Below, one piece after another: positions 1 through 8,349 of a DNA stretch of 64,000 nucleotides. The position numbers were made by a program, and so were the translations under genes. Source of the DNA: Rubrobacter sp. (GTDB lineage: Bacteria; Actinomycetota; Rubrobacteria; Rubrobacterales; Rubrobacteraceae); assembly GCA_013697825.1 (NCBI GenBank), contig JACCWD010000115.1, forward strand, positions 1 to 64,000. Direction: 5' to 3'. Below the pieces are notes generated by a model. The model was not told the origin of the DNA, made no database searches, and was given only the letters and a program-made list of their open reading frames with translations. Numbering within the stretch: position 1 is the first letter of the stretch; every line of letters starts with the position of its first letter.

Positions 1-174
1 GTCGCCACGCGGCACAACCCGGAGATGAGGGCGTTCTACGAGAGGCTGCTGGCGAAGGGCAAGCCGAAGCTCGTCGCCCTTGTGGCGTGCATGAGGAAGC
101 TGCTGACGACGCTCGACGCGATCCTCAAGAACCGAAGAACCCCTTGGAGGTCTTCCCATGCTCTGACCCCTTGA
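1..174 (+). pseudogene. 3' end of an IS110-family-like transposase (truncated by window edge)
   Basis: Frame 1 reads VATRHNPEMRAFYERLLAKGKPKLVALVACMRKLLTTLDAILKN...stop at 174; RHNP..AFYxRLLAKGKPKxVALVACMRKLL resembles the IS110 transposase C-terminus. Whether the full gene is intact upstream cannot be seen. Confidence 0.75.
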
Positions 175-591
175 CACTGAAGACAGTTGCTACTCGCATC
201 TGCCTCGACTCAAGCCGCGAATCGGGATGGAAGCCCGTCCGATGGCGACGCGGCGAAGGGGGATTCGGCACCGACGCGCCGCGCCGCCATCGGCATCCGC
301 AAGGTTTCCCGCACGGCCTCGCGGCACCCATGCCCCCTCGAATCCTCGAAGTCGATGCGAATGCGAGAAGTGTTTTTTCTACTCGCTATTCACCACTCAC
401 CGGAGCGGAGCCGAAGGTGAAGCGAGCAAAAACTTGGCTATTTTTGGGGATGCGTGGCTCGTATCGGGTGTATCACAATGGCTTTCGCATGTTCGGGAAG
501 GAATGTAACGGTGGAGATCCAGACCGGAAGCCCGCCGCCGCCCTCGATGGAGGGGGGAGGGCGGCTGGCCCGGACGCAAGGAGGGTGAGAT

Positions 592-2280
592 ATGAGCAGC
601 GACGACGTTGGCCGACAGCCGGAGATGGGCGGATCGGAACGCCCCGACCGCCCCGAGCCGCCGAAGGACTATTTGCCGGGGCTGGCCGAAAACTGGAAGA
701 GCGATGTCGTCTCCGGGTTCGTCATATTCCTCATCGCTTTGCCGTTGTGCCTCGGCATAGCGATCGCCTCGGGGTTTCCGCCGATAGCGGGGATCATCTC
801 CGGGATCATCGCGGGCATGCTCGTTTCGCTCATAAGCGGCTCCCACGTGACGATAAACGGCCCGGCGGCGGGCATGATCGTGATCGTCCTCGGCGCCGTT
901 CAGGAACTCGGCGGCGGGGACGCCGCGCTCGGCTACCAACTCGCCCTCGCCGTCGGCGTCGTCGCCGGGGTCATCCAGATCGGATTGGCGTTCCTTCGGG
1001 CCGGCAAGCTCACCGGCTTTTTCGCTTCCTCGGTGATCCACGGCATGCTCGCGGGCATCGGCCTCATCATCATGGCCGGGCAAATCCACATCGCCCTCGG
1101 ACGCGAGAACCCCGGCGAGCACGGCCTCGGAATATTGACGGCGATTCCGCCGACCATCCTCAATCTGAACCCGTACGTCGCCGTCATCGGATTGACGGCG
1201 ATCCTCATAATGGTTTTCTGGCCGAAGATGGGGAGAATTTCCGGCATTGTTCCGGCCCCGCTCGTCGCGGTGGTCGTCGGCACTTTGATGGCTATCGGCC
1301 TCGGGGTGGGAACGAGCGGCTCGTACACGCTCTTCGGGAACACGTACGAGACGGGGGCGCAATATCTCGTGCCGCTCCCGGAGGGCGGCCTTCTCGCGGG
1401 CTTCGCCTTCCCCGACTTCTCGCAGATTTTGACCGCGACCTCGATAAAGTGGATCTTCCTCTTCGTCTTCGTCGCGAGCCTCGAATCGCTCCTCACAGCG
1501 GAGGCGGTGGACAAGATAGACCCGTACAAGCGCCAGTCGAACATGAACAAGGAGTTGTTCGGCAAGGGCGTCGGCAACGCGCTTTCGAGCGGCATCGGCG
1601 GACTCCCCATGATCGCCGAGGTCGTCCGGAGCAAAGCGAACATTCTTCAAGGAGCGAAGACGCGGTGGTCGAACTTCTTCCACGGCTTCTTCCTCCTCGC
1701 TTTCGTCCTCGCCGTGCCGGGGCTTTTGTCGCAGATTCCTCTCGCCGCCCTCGCCGGAGTCCTCCTCGTGATCGGATTCCGCCTCGCCCACCCGAACGAG
1801 TTCCGCCACGCGCTCCACGTCGGACGGACGGAGTTTTTGTTCATGGCCGTCACGGCGGTCACGGTTCTTTTGACGGACCTCCTCATCGGCGTCGCCACCG
1901 GACTCATCGTGGCGTTCATCATCGCGTTCGTCGTGGGGCGGACGAAGCCGAACAATGTCTTCAAGCCGAAGGTGGATGTGGCTTCGGAGAACGGCGTGGT
2001 TCCGGTTCATTTCTCGGGCGCGCTCGGGTTCCACAACTTCCTCGGGATCCGGAGCAAGCTCGACTCACTCCCGAAGGGGAAGAACGTCGTGATGGACTTC
2101 TCCGACGTCCACTTCGTAGACCACACGGTGATGGATCGCCTGAGCGACTTCGAGCGGGTGTACACTGACGACGGCGGCGAGGTGGAGTGGCGGAACATGG
2201 AGCATCTCGAGCCATCCGGTCACGACGACCTCTCGCCGAGGCGCGGGACGCCGGTCAAAGCGGAGAAGACGACGGCATAA
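592..2280 (+). CDS. SulP/SLC26-family anion (possibly bicarbonate) transporter with C-terminal STAS-like domain
   Basis: 562 aa, multi-TM; DVVSGFVIFLIALPLCLGIAIASGFPPIAGIISGI N-terminal SulP signature; C-terminal STAS-like VVMDFSDVHFVDHTVMDRL. Confidence 0.9.
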   Translation: MSSDDVGRQPEMGGSERPDRPEPPKDYLPGLAENWKSDVVSGFVIFLIALPLCLGIAIASGFPPIAGIISGIIAGMLVSLISGSHVTINGPAAGMIVIVLGAVQELGGGDAALGYQLALAVGVVAGVIQIGLAFLRAGKLTGFFASSVIHGMLAGIGLIIMAGQIHIALGRENPGEHGLGILTAIPPTILNLNPYVAVIGLTAILIMVFWPKMGRISGIVPAPLVAVVVGTLMAIGLGVGTSGSYTLFGNTYETGAQYLVPLPEGGLLAGFAFPDFSQILTATSIKWIFLFVFVASLESLLTAEAVDKIDPYKRQSNMNKELFGKGVGNALSSGIGGLPMIAEVVRSKANILQGAKTRWSNFFHGFFLLAFVLAVPGLLSQIPLAALAGVLLVIGFRLAHPNEFRHALHVGRTEFLFMAVTAVTVLLTDLLIGVATGLIVAFIIAFVVGRTKPNNVFKPKVDVASENGVVPVHFSGALGFHNFLGIRSKLDSLPKGKNVVMDFSDVHFVDHTVMDRLSDFERVYTDDGGEVEWRNMEHLEPSGHDDLSPRRGTPVKAEKTTA

Positions 2281-2304
2281 ACAAGGAGGAGGGCGCCCGG
2301 ATCC

Positions 2305-2703
2305 ATGCTGATTAAATCATTTGTAACCCGGCAGGAGGTCCTCACCGTGGATCCCGAACACACCCTCTCGGAGGCGGCTCGGGGCATTTGGGAGCGCGGC
2401 GTGGGTTCGGCCGTGGTGCTCTCCGGGGAGGGAGGGCCCGGGATCATCACCGAGCGGGACTTGCTCCGGGCGGTCGCCGACGGAGCCGATCCCACCAGCA
2501 CGAAGGTCGGCGCCTACATGACCTCCAATGCGGTGACCATCACCGTGGGCTGGCACGTCGTGGACGCCGCCCGGACGATGATCGAACGCGGGTTTCGGCA
2601 CTTGATCGTGCTCGACGACGCCGGGGAGGTTGTGGGCATGGTCTCGATCCGGGACATGGTGCGCGCCTTGCTGGAAGACAAGAAAAGGACGCTCGCCGGA
2701 TGA
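2305..2703 (+). CDS. CBS-domain protein (tandem CBS pair)
   Basis: 132 aa; GIITERDLLRAVADG and GMVSIRDMVRALLED CBS motifs; immediately downstream of SulP. Confidence 0.88.
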   Translation: MLIKSFVTRQEVLTVDPEHTLSEAARGIWERGVGSAVVLSGEGGPGIITERDLLRAVADGADPTSTKVGAYMTSNAVTITVGWHVVDAARTMIERGFRHLIVLDDAGEVVGMVSIRDMVRALLEDKKRTLAG

Positions 2704-2868
2704 AGCCGAGCGGAAAGGGAGGAGTGATGTTCACAGGTCGGGCTTCAGGCTTCAGGCTTCAGGTTTCAGGAAATACTTCTCGGACAGGCTGCGACGGTCG
2801 CCCGGAGCCTCATTGGCGAGGCGGAGTCTTTATGAACTTCGCTGCGAGGTGTCGCGGGGCGAACGTTC

Positions 2869-2896
2869 GTAGAGACGTAGCATGCTACGTCTCTAC
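2869..2896. repeat. 28-bp perfect palindrome GTAGAGACGTAGCATGCTACGTCTCTAC
   Basis: Read directly; sequence equals its own reverse complement; lies between CBS gene and first NuoM-like gene. Confidence 0.9.
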
Positions 2897-2983
2897 CGGG
2901 AAGACTCGGCTGTCGCGTCGAAGGAAGCGATCTCCCGGATTCCGTATGAGGCGTCGCGGGGCGAGGATCGCGAGGAGCGAGCT

Positions 2984-4447
2984 ATGACTATCCCGATCCT
3001 GACTTTGATCGTGTGGCTTCCACTCCTCGGCGTGGTCGCGGTCCTCATCTCGCCCAGCAAGAACGTGAAGCTCATCCAAAGCGTCGCCGTCGGATGCACG
3101 GGGGTCTCGTTCGCGATTTGCTGGAGCCTCCTCTTCTTCTTCGACCGGGGGACATCGGATCTCCAATTTACCGAGCGGGTCGAGTGGATCCCCGACCTCG
3201 GCATGACGTACGCCCTCGGCCTCGACGGACTTTCGTTTCCATTGCTTCTCCTCACTTCCCTCGTGTGCCTCGCGGCGGTCGTCGCATCGCTCGGGCTGCG
3301 CGACCGGGTGAAGGGATATTTCGCGTGGTTCCTCCTCCTCGAGTTCGCGGTACTCGGGGTGTTCGTCGCGCAAGATTGGTTCCTTTTCTATGTTTTCTAC
3401 GAGGTCGGACTCGTCCCGATGTTCTTCCTCATCGGCTTGTGGGGCGGCGAGCGGAAGGACGTCGCCGCGATGAGCTTCTTTTTGTATACGCTCGTCGGCT
3501 CCATATTCATGCTCCTCGGCATCATCGCCGTGTATTTGAACGCCGACTCCGGCACCTTCGACATGCGCGAGCTTCTCCAAAACCGCGACGGATGGACGCA
3601 AACTTTCCAGACGGGGGCGTTCCTCGCCTTCCTCGCCGGGTTCGCCGTGAAGATACCGATCTTCCCTCTCCACGGATGGCTTCCGCTCGCGCACGTCCAA
3701 GCCCCGACGCCCGTGAGCATGGTCCTCTCCGGCCTCCTCCTCAAAATGGGGGCGTACGGACTTATGCGGGCGGGGGAGCTTCTTCCGCTCGGTTTGCAGT
3801 GGTTCGCCCCGATTCTCCTCGCCCTCGGCTTCGTGAACATTTTGTACGGTGCGCTTCTAGCGTGGCGCCAAACGGATCTCAAATCCATGGTCGCCTTCTC
3901 CTCGATAGACCACATGGGCTTCGTCCTCGTCGGCATCGCCGCTTTGAACGTCATCGGCTTCACCGGAGCGGTCATGATGATGGTGACGCACGGAATCATA
4001 AGCGCGGGCCTCTTCTTCCTCGTCGGCGTGCTTTACGAGCGGGCGCATACGAGAGACATGACGGACTTCCGGGGGCTTATGTCGAGCGTGCCGGTGTTTT
4101 CGGTACTCTTCTCGCTCGCGCTCCTCGCTTCGATGGGGCTTCCGGGACTCGCGCAGTTCGTGAGCGAGTTCCACGTTCTCGTGGGGGCTTTCCAGCAATG
4201 GGGGCTTTACATCATCATCGCGCTCATCGGCGTTCTTTTGACGGCGGCGTATTCATTGCGGGCGATCGGGCGTATGGTGATGGGCGAGGTGGATCCGAAA
4301 TGGGCAAACCTCAAAGACATCGGCGGGTACGAGCTTGTGGTGATACTCCCGCTCGCCGCCCTCATGCTCGTTCTCGGGCTTTATCCGGGCGTGGCTTTGG
4401 GACTCATGAACGAGACGATGGTTCAAATGGCTTCCCTCTTCGGCTAG
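2984..4447 (+). CDS. NuoM/MrpD-like proton-translocating membrane subunit 1
   Basis: ATG at 2984 preceded by GAGGAGCGAGC; YEVGLVPMFFLIGLWGG, AVKIPIFPLHGWLPLAHVQAPTPVSMVLSGLLLKMGAYG typical of NuoM. Confidence 0.9.
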   Translation: MTIPILTLIVWLPLLGVVAVLISPSKNVKLIQSVAVGCTGVSFAICWSLLFFFDRGTSDLQFTERVEWIPDLGMTYALGLDGLSFPLLLLTSLVCLAAVVASLGLRDRVKGYFAWFLLLEFAVLGVFVAQDWFLFYVFYEVGLVPMFFLIGLWGGERKDVAAMSFFLYTLVGSIFMLLGIIAVYLNADSGTFDMRELLQNRDGWTQTFQTGAFLAFLAGFAVKIPIFPLHGWLPLAHVQAPTPVSMVLSGLLLKMGAYGLMRAGELLPLGLQWFAPILLALGFVNILYGALLAWRQTDLKSMVAFSSIDHMGFVLVGIAALNVIGFTGAVMMMVTHGIISAGLFFLVGVLYERAHTRDMTDFRGLMSSVPVFSVLFSLALLASMGLPGLAQFVSEFHVLVGAFQQWGLYIIIALIGVLLTAAYSLRAIGRMVMGEVDPKWANLKDIGGYELVVILPLAALMLVLGLYPGVALGLMNETMVQMASLFG

Positions 4448-4457
4448 AAAGGCGCGA

Positions 4458-7400
4458 ATGTCTCCGACCATAACGAACGAGATGCGACACCACCTCAAGC
4501 ACGAGGTGGATCACGTCAGCCACCTCCTCGCCGGACAAGGCCCGATAACCACCTTCATCCACCACAATACCCTCCACGGCCTCCAACATCTCCCCTTCGA
4601 ACAAGCCATCTCCGAAGCCCGCCGCCTCATTGGCGGCGCCGGATATTTCCCGAACGAAAGATACCGCGAACTCTATAAAGCGGACCGCATCGCCGACGAA
4701 GACATCACCGCCGCCTTCGAGTCCCGCCCCTTTCCGGAGGAAGCGCCCGTCGCGGTTTCCGGTGGAAGCTCCATCGAAGCGAAGGACATCCGGCGCATCC
4801 ACCTCCTCCACGGCATCGAAGCCCTCGACCCCGCCCGCCTCCGCTTCGAAGCATTCGAGAACGATGCGACGACCCGCCTCCGCGAAGGCGTCCCGGAGGA
4901 GACCCGCGCCCGCCTCATGGAAAAAGCCGCGAGCGAACTCGAAGCGAGCCTCGACCGCGTGGGACGCGAATGGACTCTCTCCGAATGGATGGAGGTTCAT
5001 CTCGGCCTCGACCTCACCGGACGAGTCCGAGCCGAAGTCCGGGCGGCGATGGAGGAGGGCGGCGGGAAGTCCGGGAACTCGGACTCCGGCCTTCGCTCCC
5101 TCGCCATCACCGCCGACCGGAGGGACAGATATCTCGCGTGCATAGACCGGAGCTTCGGCGGCGCTTTCGTGGACGACGCGGAGCGCGACCGGATGCGCCG
5201 ACTATGGCTCGCCTCCGAGACACGCCTCGTGAAGACGCTTGCCCGAAGGCACTTCGGCGTCCGGGGGACTCTCACAGACATCGCGAGGCATTTCGAGGGG
5301 AACATCGAAGGGTATGCGGTTCTCACTTTGTGGAATGCGTGCCTCGATGTCCACGGTCTCGAAGACCCGCTTTCGCCGACGGACTCGGAGCATTTCACCG
5401 AGCGCGACGTGGACGGCGCGGCGGAGCGGATGGAGGAGAGGTTCCGGCACATGGAGCGGTGGGGAGGCCCGCCCATCCCGCTCACCGAAGAACTCAAAAA
5501 GTCTGTCGAGGCCGTTGTTCAAACCGAACTCGAGCTTTTGCAAAGAGGCGAGGACGAGTCCGACGACGAGGCGTCCACGCTCGAGTCGGCGCATCTTTGC
5601 TGGCTCGTCCTCCACGACCTCGGAAAGACGGGTTTGAATCGACGTGGCTTCGCCGCCCTCGAAATACTCCTCTCGCTCCGTGAAAACGCGCACCCCGGCC
5701 TCCTCGACGAACTCCGCCGCCGCGACCCGAGGCGACGCATGCACGAGGAAGTCCGTCGCGTGATGGAGCGGGAGATGAATCCTCTCGGGCGCGACAAAAC
5801 CCACAGCGAGTTCCTCGAAGAACTCACGGGGGAGGCTTTGGGAAAGCGAGTCAACGACTATATGGTGAAGCGGTGCGCGGCGTTTCTCGACGAGGGTTTG
5901 GCGGCGTGGAGGATGCCGGGTCGCTCCCTCGGTTTCTATGACGCATGGAAGAGCCTCGCCGACAAAGACCGCTCTCTCGAATTCGACGACCTCCCCGGAT
6001 GGCGCGAAAAACTGAACCACCTCCCCGCCCTCGCGAGGGACGCCGTCATCGGCCACCTCGATGACCTCGGGGTGAAGGAAGAAGATTGGGGGGCGTACAT
6101 CGGGCGCACTCTCATGGAGCTTCCGGGATGGGCGGGCATGATCCAATGGCGAGAAACCCACCCCCATTACCCGCGCCAGGAAACTCAACCCATAGACCTC
6201 ATCCAGTTTTTGGCGGCACGCTTCTTTTACGAAACACTCCTCATCCAAAAAACATGCCGCGAAACATGGCGCATAGACGGAAGCGCGCAGAGTTTGCGAG
6301 CGTACTTCGAGACGCACCCCTCCGAGTTCTTCGTGCGGCGCGAACTCCATAAAGGGAATCTTCCGGATCACCTCGCCGAACAAGCCCGCATCCTCGCTGC
6401 GGACAAGAACGCCTCCGGCGGCCCCGAGGACGAGCGGTGGCAGACGATGGCCGACATGCTATGGACGCACCGCGAGGCCGACGGCGCGGCGGCGGTGTGC
6501 GGGGATGCGTGGAGGCTTTTCCACCTCGCGCAGTTTCTCGGACTCTCGGGCGGGGAGCTTCGTCGGATGAGGGATGGAGGGCGGGATGCTCTCATCGCCG
6601 CGCTCGACGCTTTTCCGGCCGCCGATCACGGCCCGGTGTGGCTCGCGGCTTATGAGCGGAATTATCGGGAGAAGGTTCTCAATGCGATCGCGGAGAACCG
6701 GGGTCGGGGGAATTGGAGGACGAGGGAGGGCGGTCGGCCTCGCTCGCAGTCCGTGTATTGCATAGACGAGAGGGAGGAGGCAATCCGGCGTCACCTCGAA
6801 GAGATCGACCCCGGACACGAGACGTTCGGGGCGGCGGGGTTCTTCGGAATCGCGATGCACTATCTCGGCGTGGACGACCACGACACGACCCCGCTTTGCC
6901 CGCCCGTCATACACCCCGTCCACAAGGTCGAGGAACGCCGCCGCGAGGAGGAGGCGGAGCGCATGGAAACCCACAAATCCCGCTCGAAGTGGGAGGAGGC
7001 GTTCCATAACGCATACTGGGAAACCGAACGGAACTCCGTCTCGGCGTACTTCCTCATACACCTCATCGGCTTCATTCAAAGCGTGCCGCTCGTCGGGAAG
7101 ATCCTCGCTCCGCACCGATACAACCGCCTCTCGGAGAAGGTTCATAGCCGGGTGGTTCCGCCCGTCCGCACGACCATCGCCATTGACGCCGGGCCGACTC
7201 CGGCGAGGGACGGGGCTTTCCAACTCGGGTTCACGACCGTCGAGCAAGCGGACCGGATCGAGACGATGCTCCGGAATATCGGCCTCACGCACGGCTTCGC
7301 CCGCATCGTCCTCTTCGCCGGACACGGCTCCTCCAGCCACAACAACCCGCACGAGTCGGCATACGACTGCGGGGCGTGCGGCGGGAAGCACGGCGCCCCG

Positions 7401-8348
7401 AACGCCCGAGCCTTCGCCGCGATGTCGAACAGCCCGGCGGTTCGGGCCATCCTCCGCGAGCGCGGCATCGCCATCCCCGACGACACGTGGTTCGTCGGCT
7501 CCGAACACCATACCGGCTCCGAACTCATAACGTACCTCGACACCGAGGACATCCCCGAGTCGCATAAGGAAGACTGGCGGCTCTTCCTCGCGGACATGGA
7601 CGAGGCCCGCTCCCGCTCCGCGCAAGAACGCTGCCGGCGCTTCGCCTCCGCCCCGAAGGACGCCCCGCTCGACGTCTCGCTCCGGCATGTGGAGGGGCGG
7701 GTCGTGGATATGAGCCAAGCCCGTCCCGAACTCGGACACGCCACGAACGCATCCGCCATCGTCGGTCGGCGTTCTATCTCGCAAGGAGTGTTCCTCGACC
7801 GGAGGGCGTTCCTCATCTCGTACGACGCTTCACAGGATCCCGACGGCTCCATCGTCGAGCGGATACTCCTCGCTGTCGGGCCGGTCGGGGCGGGAATTAG
7901 TTTGGAATACTATTTCTCCACCGTGGACAACGTGAAGTATGGATCGGACACGAAGGTTCCGCACAACGTGTCGGGTCTCATCGGGGTGATGGAGGGGGCG
8001 GCGAGCGACCTTCGGACGGGGCTTCCTCGGCAAATGGTCGAGGTGCATGAGCCGATGCGGCTCCTTCTCATCGTGGAGGCGAGCCTTTCGGTTCTCGGGG
8101 AGATATATGGGCGGCAGCCCGCCATACAAGAACTCGTCGGGAATGCGTGGGTGCAACTCGCGGCGATGGACCCCGACACCGGGGATTTGAACCTCTTCGT
8201 CCCGGACGTCGGCTTCGTGCCGTGGGACGGGCCGACCACGCCGCTCCCGGAGGTCGAAAACTCCTTCGAGTGGTACCGGGGCGAGACGGACTTCCTCCCC
8301 CCGGCCCGCATCGTCCCGAACGGCGTGTCGAACGGAAGGGGGACGTAA
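4458..8348 (+). CDS. dabA: DabA-like DUF2309 (UPF0753) protein, long form
   Basis: 1296 aa; N-terminal PITTFIHHNTLHGLQHLPFE; SVYCIDERE (Cys/Asp) and FAGHGSSSHNNPHESAYDCGACGGKHG (His/Cys) match the expected zinc-site motifs of DabA. Confidence 0.9.
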   Translation: MSPTITNEMRHHLKHEVDHVSHLLAGQGPITTFIHHNTLHGLQHLPFEQAISEARRLIGGAGYFPNERYRELYKADRIADEDITAAFESRPFPEEAPVAVSGGSSIEAKDIRRIHLLHGIEALDPARLRFEAFENDATTRLREGVPEETRARLMEKAASELEASLDRVGREWTLSEWMEVHLGLDLTGRVRAEVRAAMEEGGGKSGNSDSGLRSLAITADRRDRYLACIDRSFGGAFVDDAERDRMRRLWLASETRLVKTLARRHFGVRGTLTDIARHFEGNIEGYAVLTLWNACLDVHGLEDPLSPTDSEHFTERDVDGAAERMEERFRHMERWGGPPIPLTEELKKSVEAVVQTELELLQRGEDESDDEASTLESAHLCWLVLHDLGKTGLNRRGFAALEILLSLRENAHPGLLDELRRRDPRRRMHEEVRRVMEREMNPLGRDKTHSEFLEELTGEALGKRVNDYMVKRCAAFLDEGLAAWRMPGRSLGFYDAWKSLADKDRSLEFDDLPGWREKLNHLPALARDAVIGHLDDLGVKEEDWGAYIGRTLMELPGWAGMIQWRETHPHYPRQETQPIDLIQFLAARFFYETLLIQKTCRETWRIDGSAQSLRAYFETHPSEFFVRRELHKGNLPDHLAEQARILAADKNASGGPEDERWQTMADMLWTHREADGAAAVCGDAWRLFHLAQFLGLSGGELRRMRDGGRDALIAALDAFPAADHGPVWLAAYERNYREKVLNAIAENRGRGNWRTREGGRPRSQSVYCIDEREEAIRRHLEEIDPGHETFGAAGFFGIAMHYLGVDDHDTTPLCPPVIHPVHKVEERRREEEAERMETHKSRSKWEEAFHNAYWETERNSVSAYFLIHLIGFIQSVPLVGKILAPHRYNRLSEKVHSRVVPPVRTTIAIDAGPTPARDGAFQLGFTTVEQADRIETMLRNIGLTHGFARIVLFAGHGSSSHNNPHESAYDCGACGGKHGAPNARAFAAMSNSPAVRAILRERGIAIPDDTWFVGSEHHTGSELITYLDTEDIPESHKEDWRLFLADMDEARSRSAQERCRRFASAPKDAPLDVSLRHVEGRVVDMSQARPELGHATNASAIVGRRSISQGVFLDRRAFLISYDASQDPDGSIVERILLAVGPVGAGISLEYYFSTVDNVKYGSDTKVPHNVSGLIGVMEGAASDLRTGLPRQMVEVHEPMRLLLIVEASLSVLGEIYGRQPAIQELVGNAWVQLAAMDPDTGDLNLFVPDVGFVPWDGPTTPLPEVENSFEWYRGETDFLPPARIVPNGVSNGRGT

Positions 8349-8349
8349 A

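Noticed and set aside
397-2034. Long minus-strand ORF (545 aa) opposite SulP
   Set aside because: Antisense shadow ORF with biased Arg/Glu/Asp composition; no domain.
87-2168. Long + strand ORF (693 aa) overlapping SulP
   Set aside because: Arg/Pro-rich out-of-frame shadow of the SulP gene caused by high GC; no recognisable domain.
5202-6383. Minus-strand 393-aa ORF within dabA
   Set aside because: Antisense to the well-supported DabA frame; codon-periodicity artefact.
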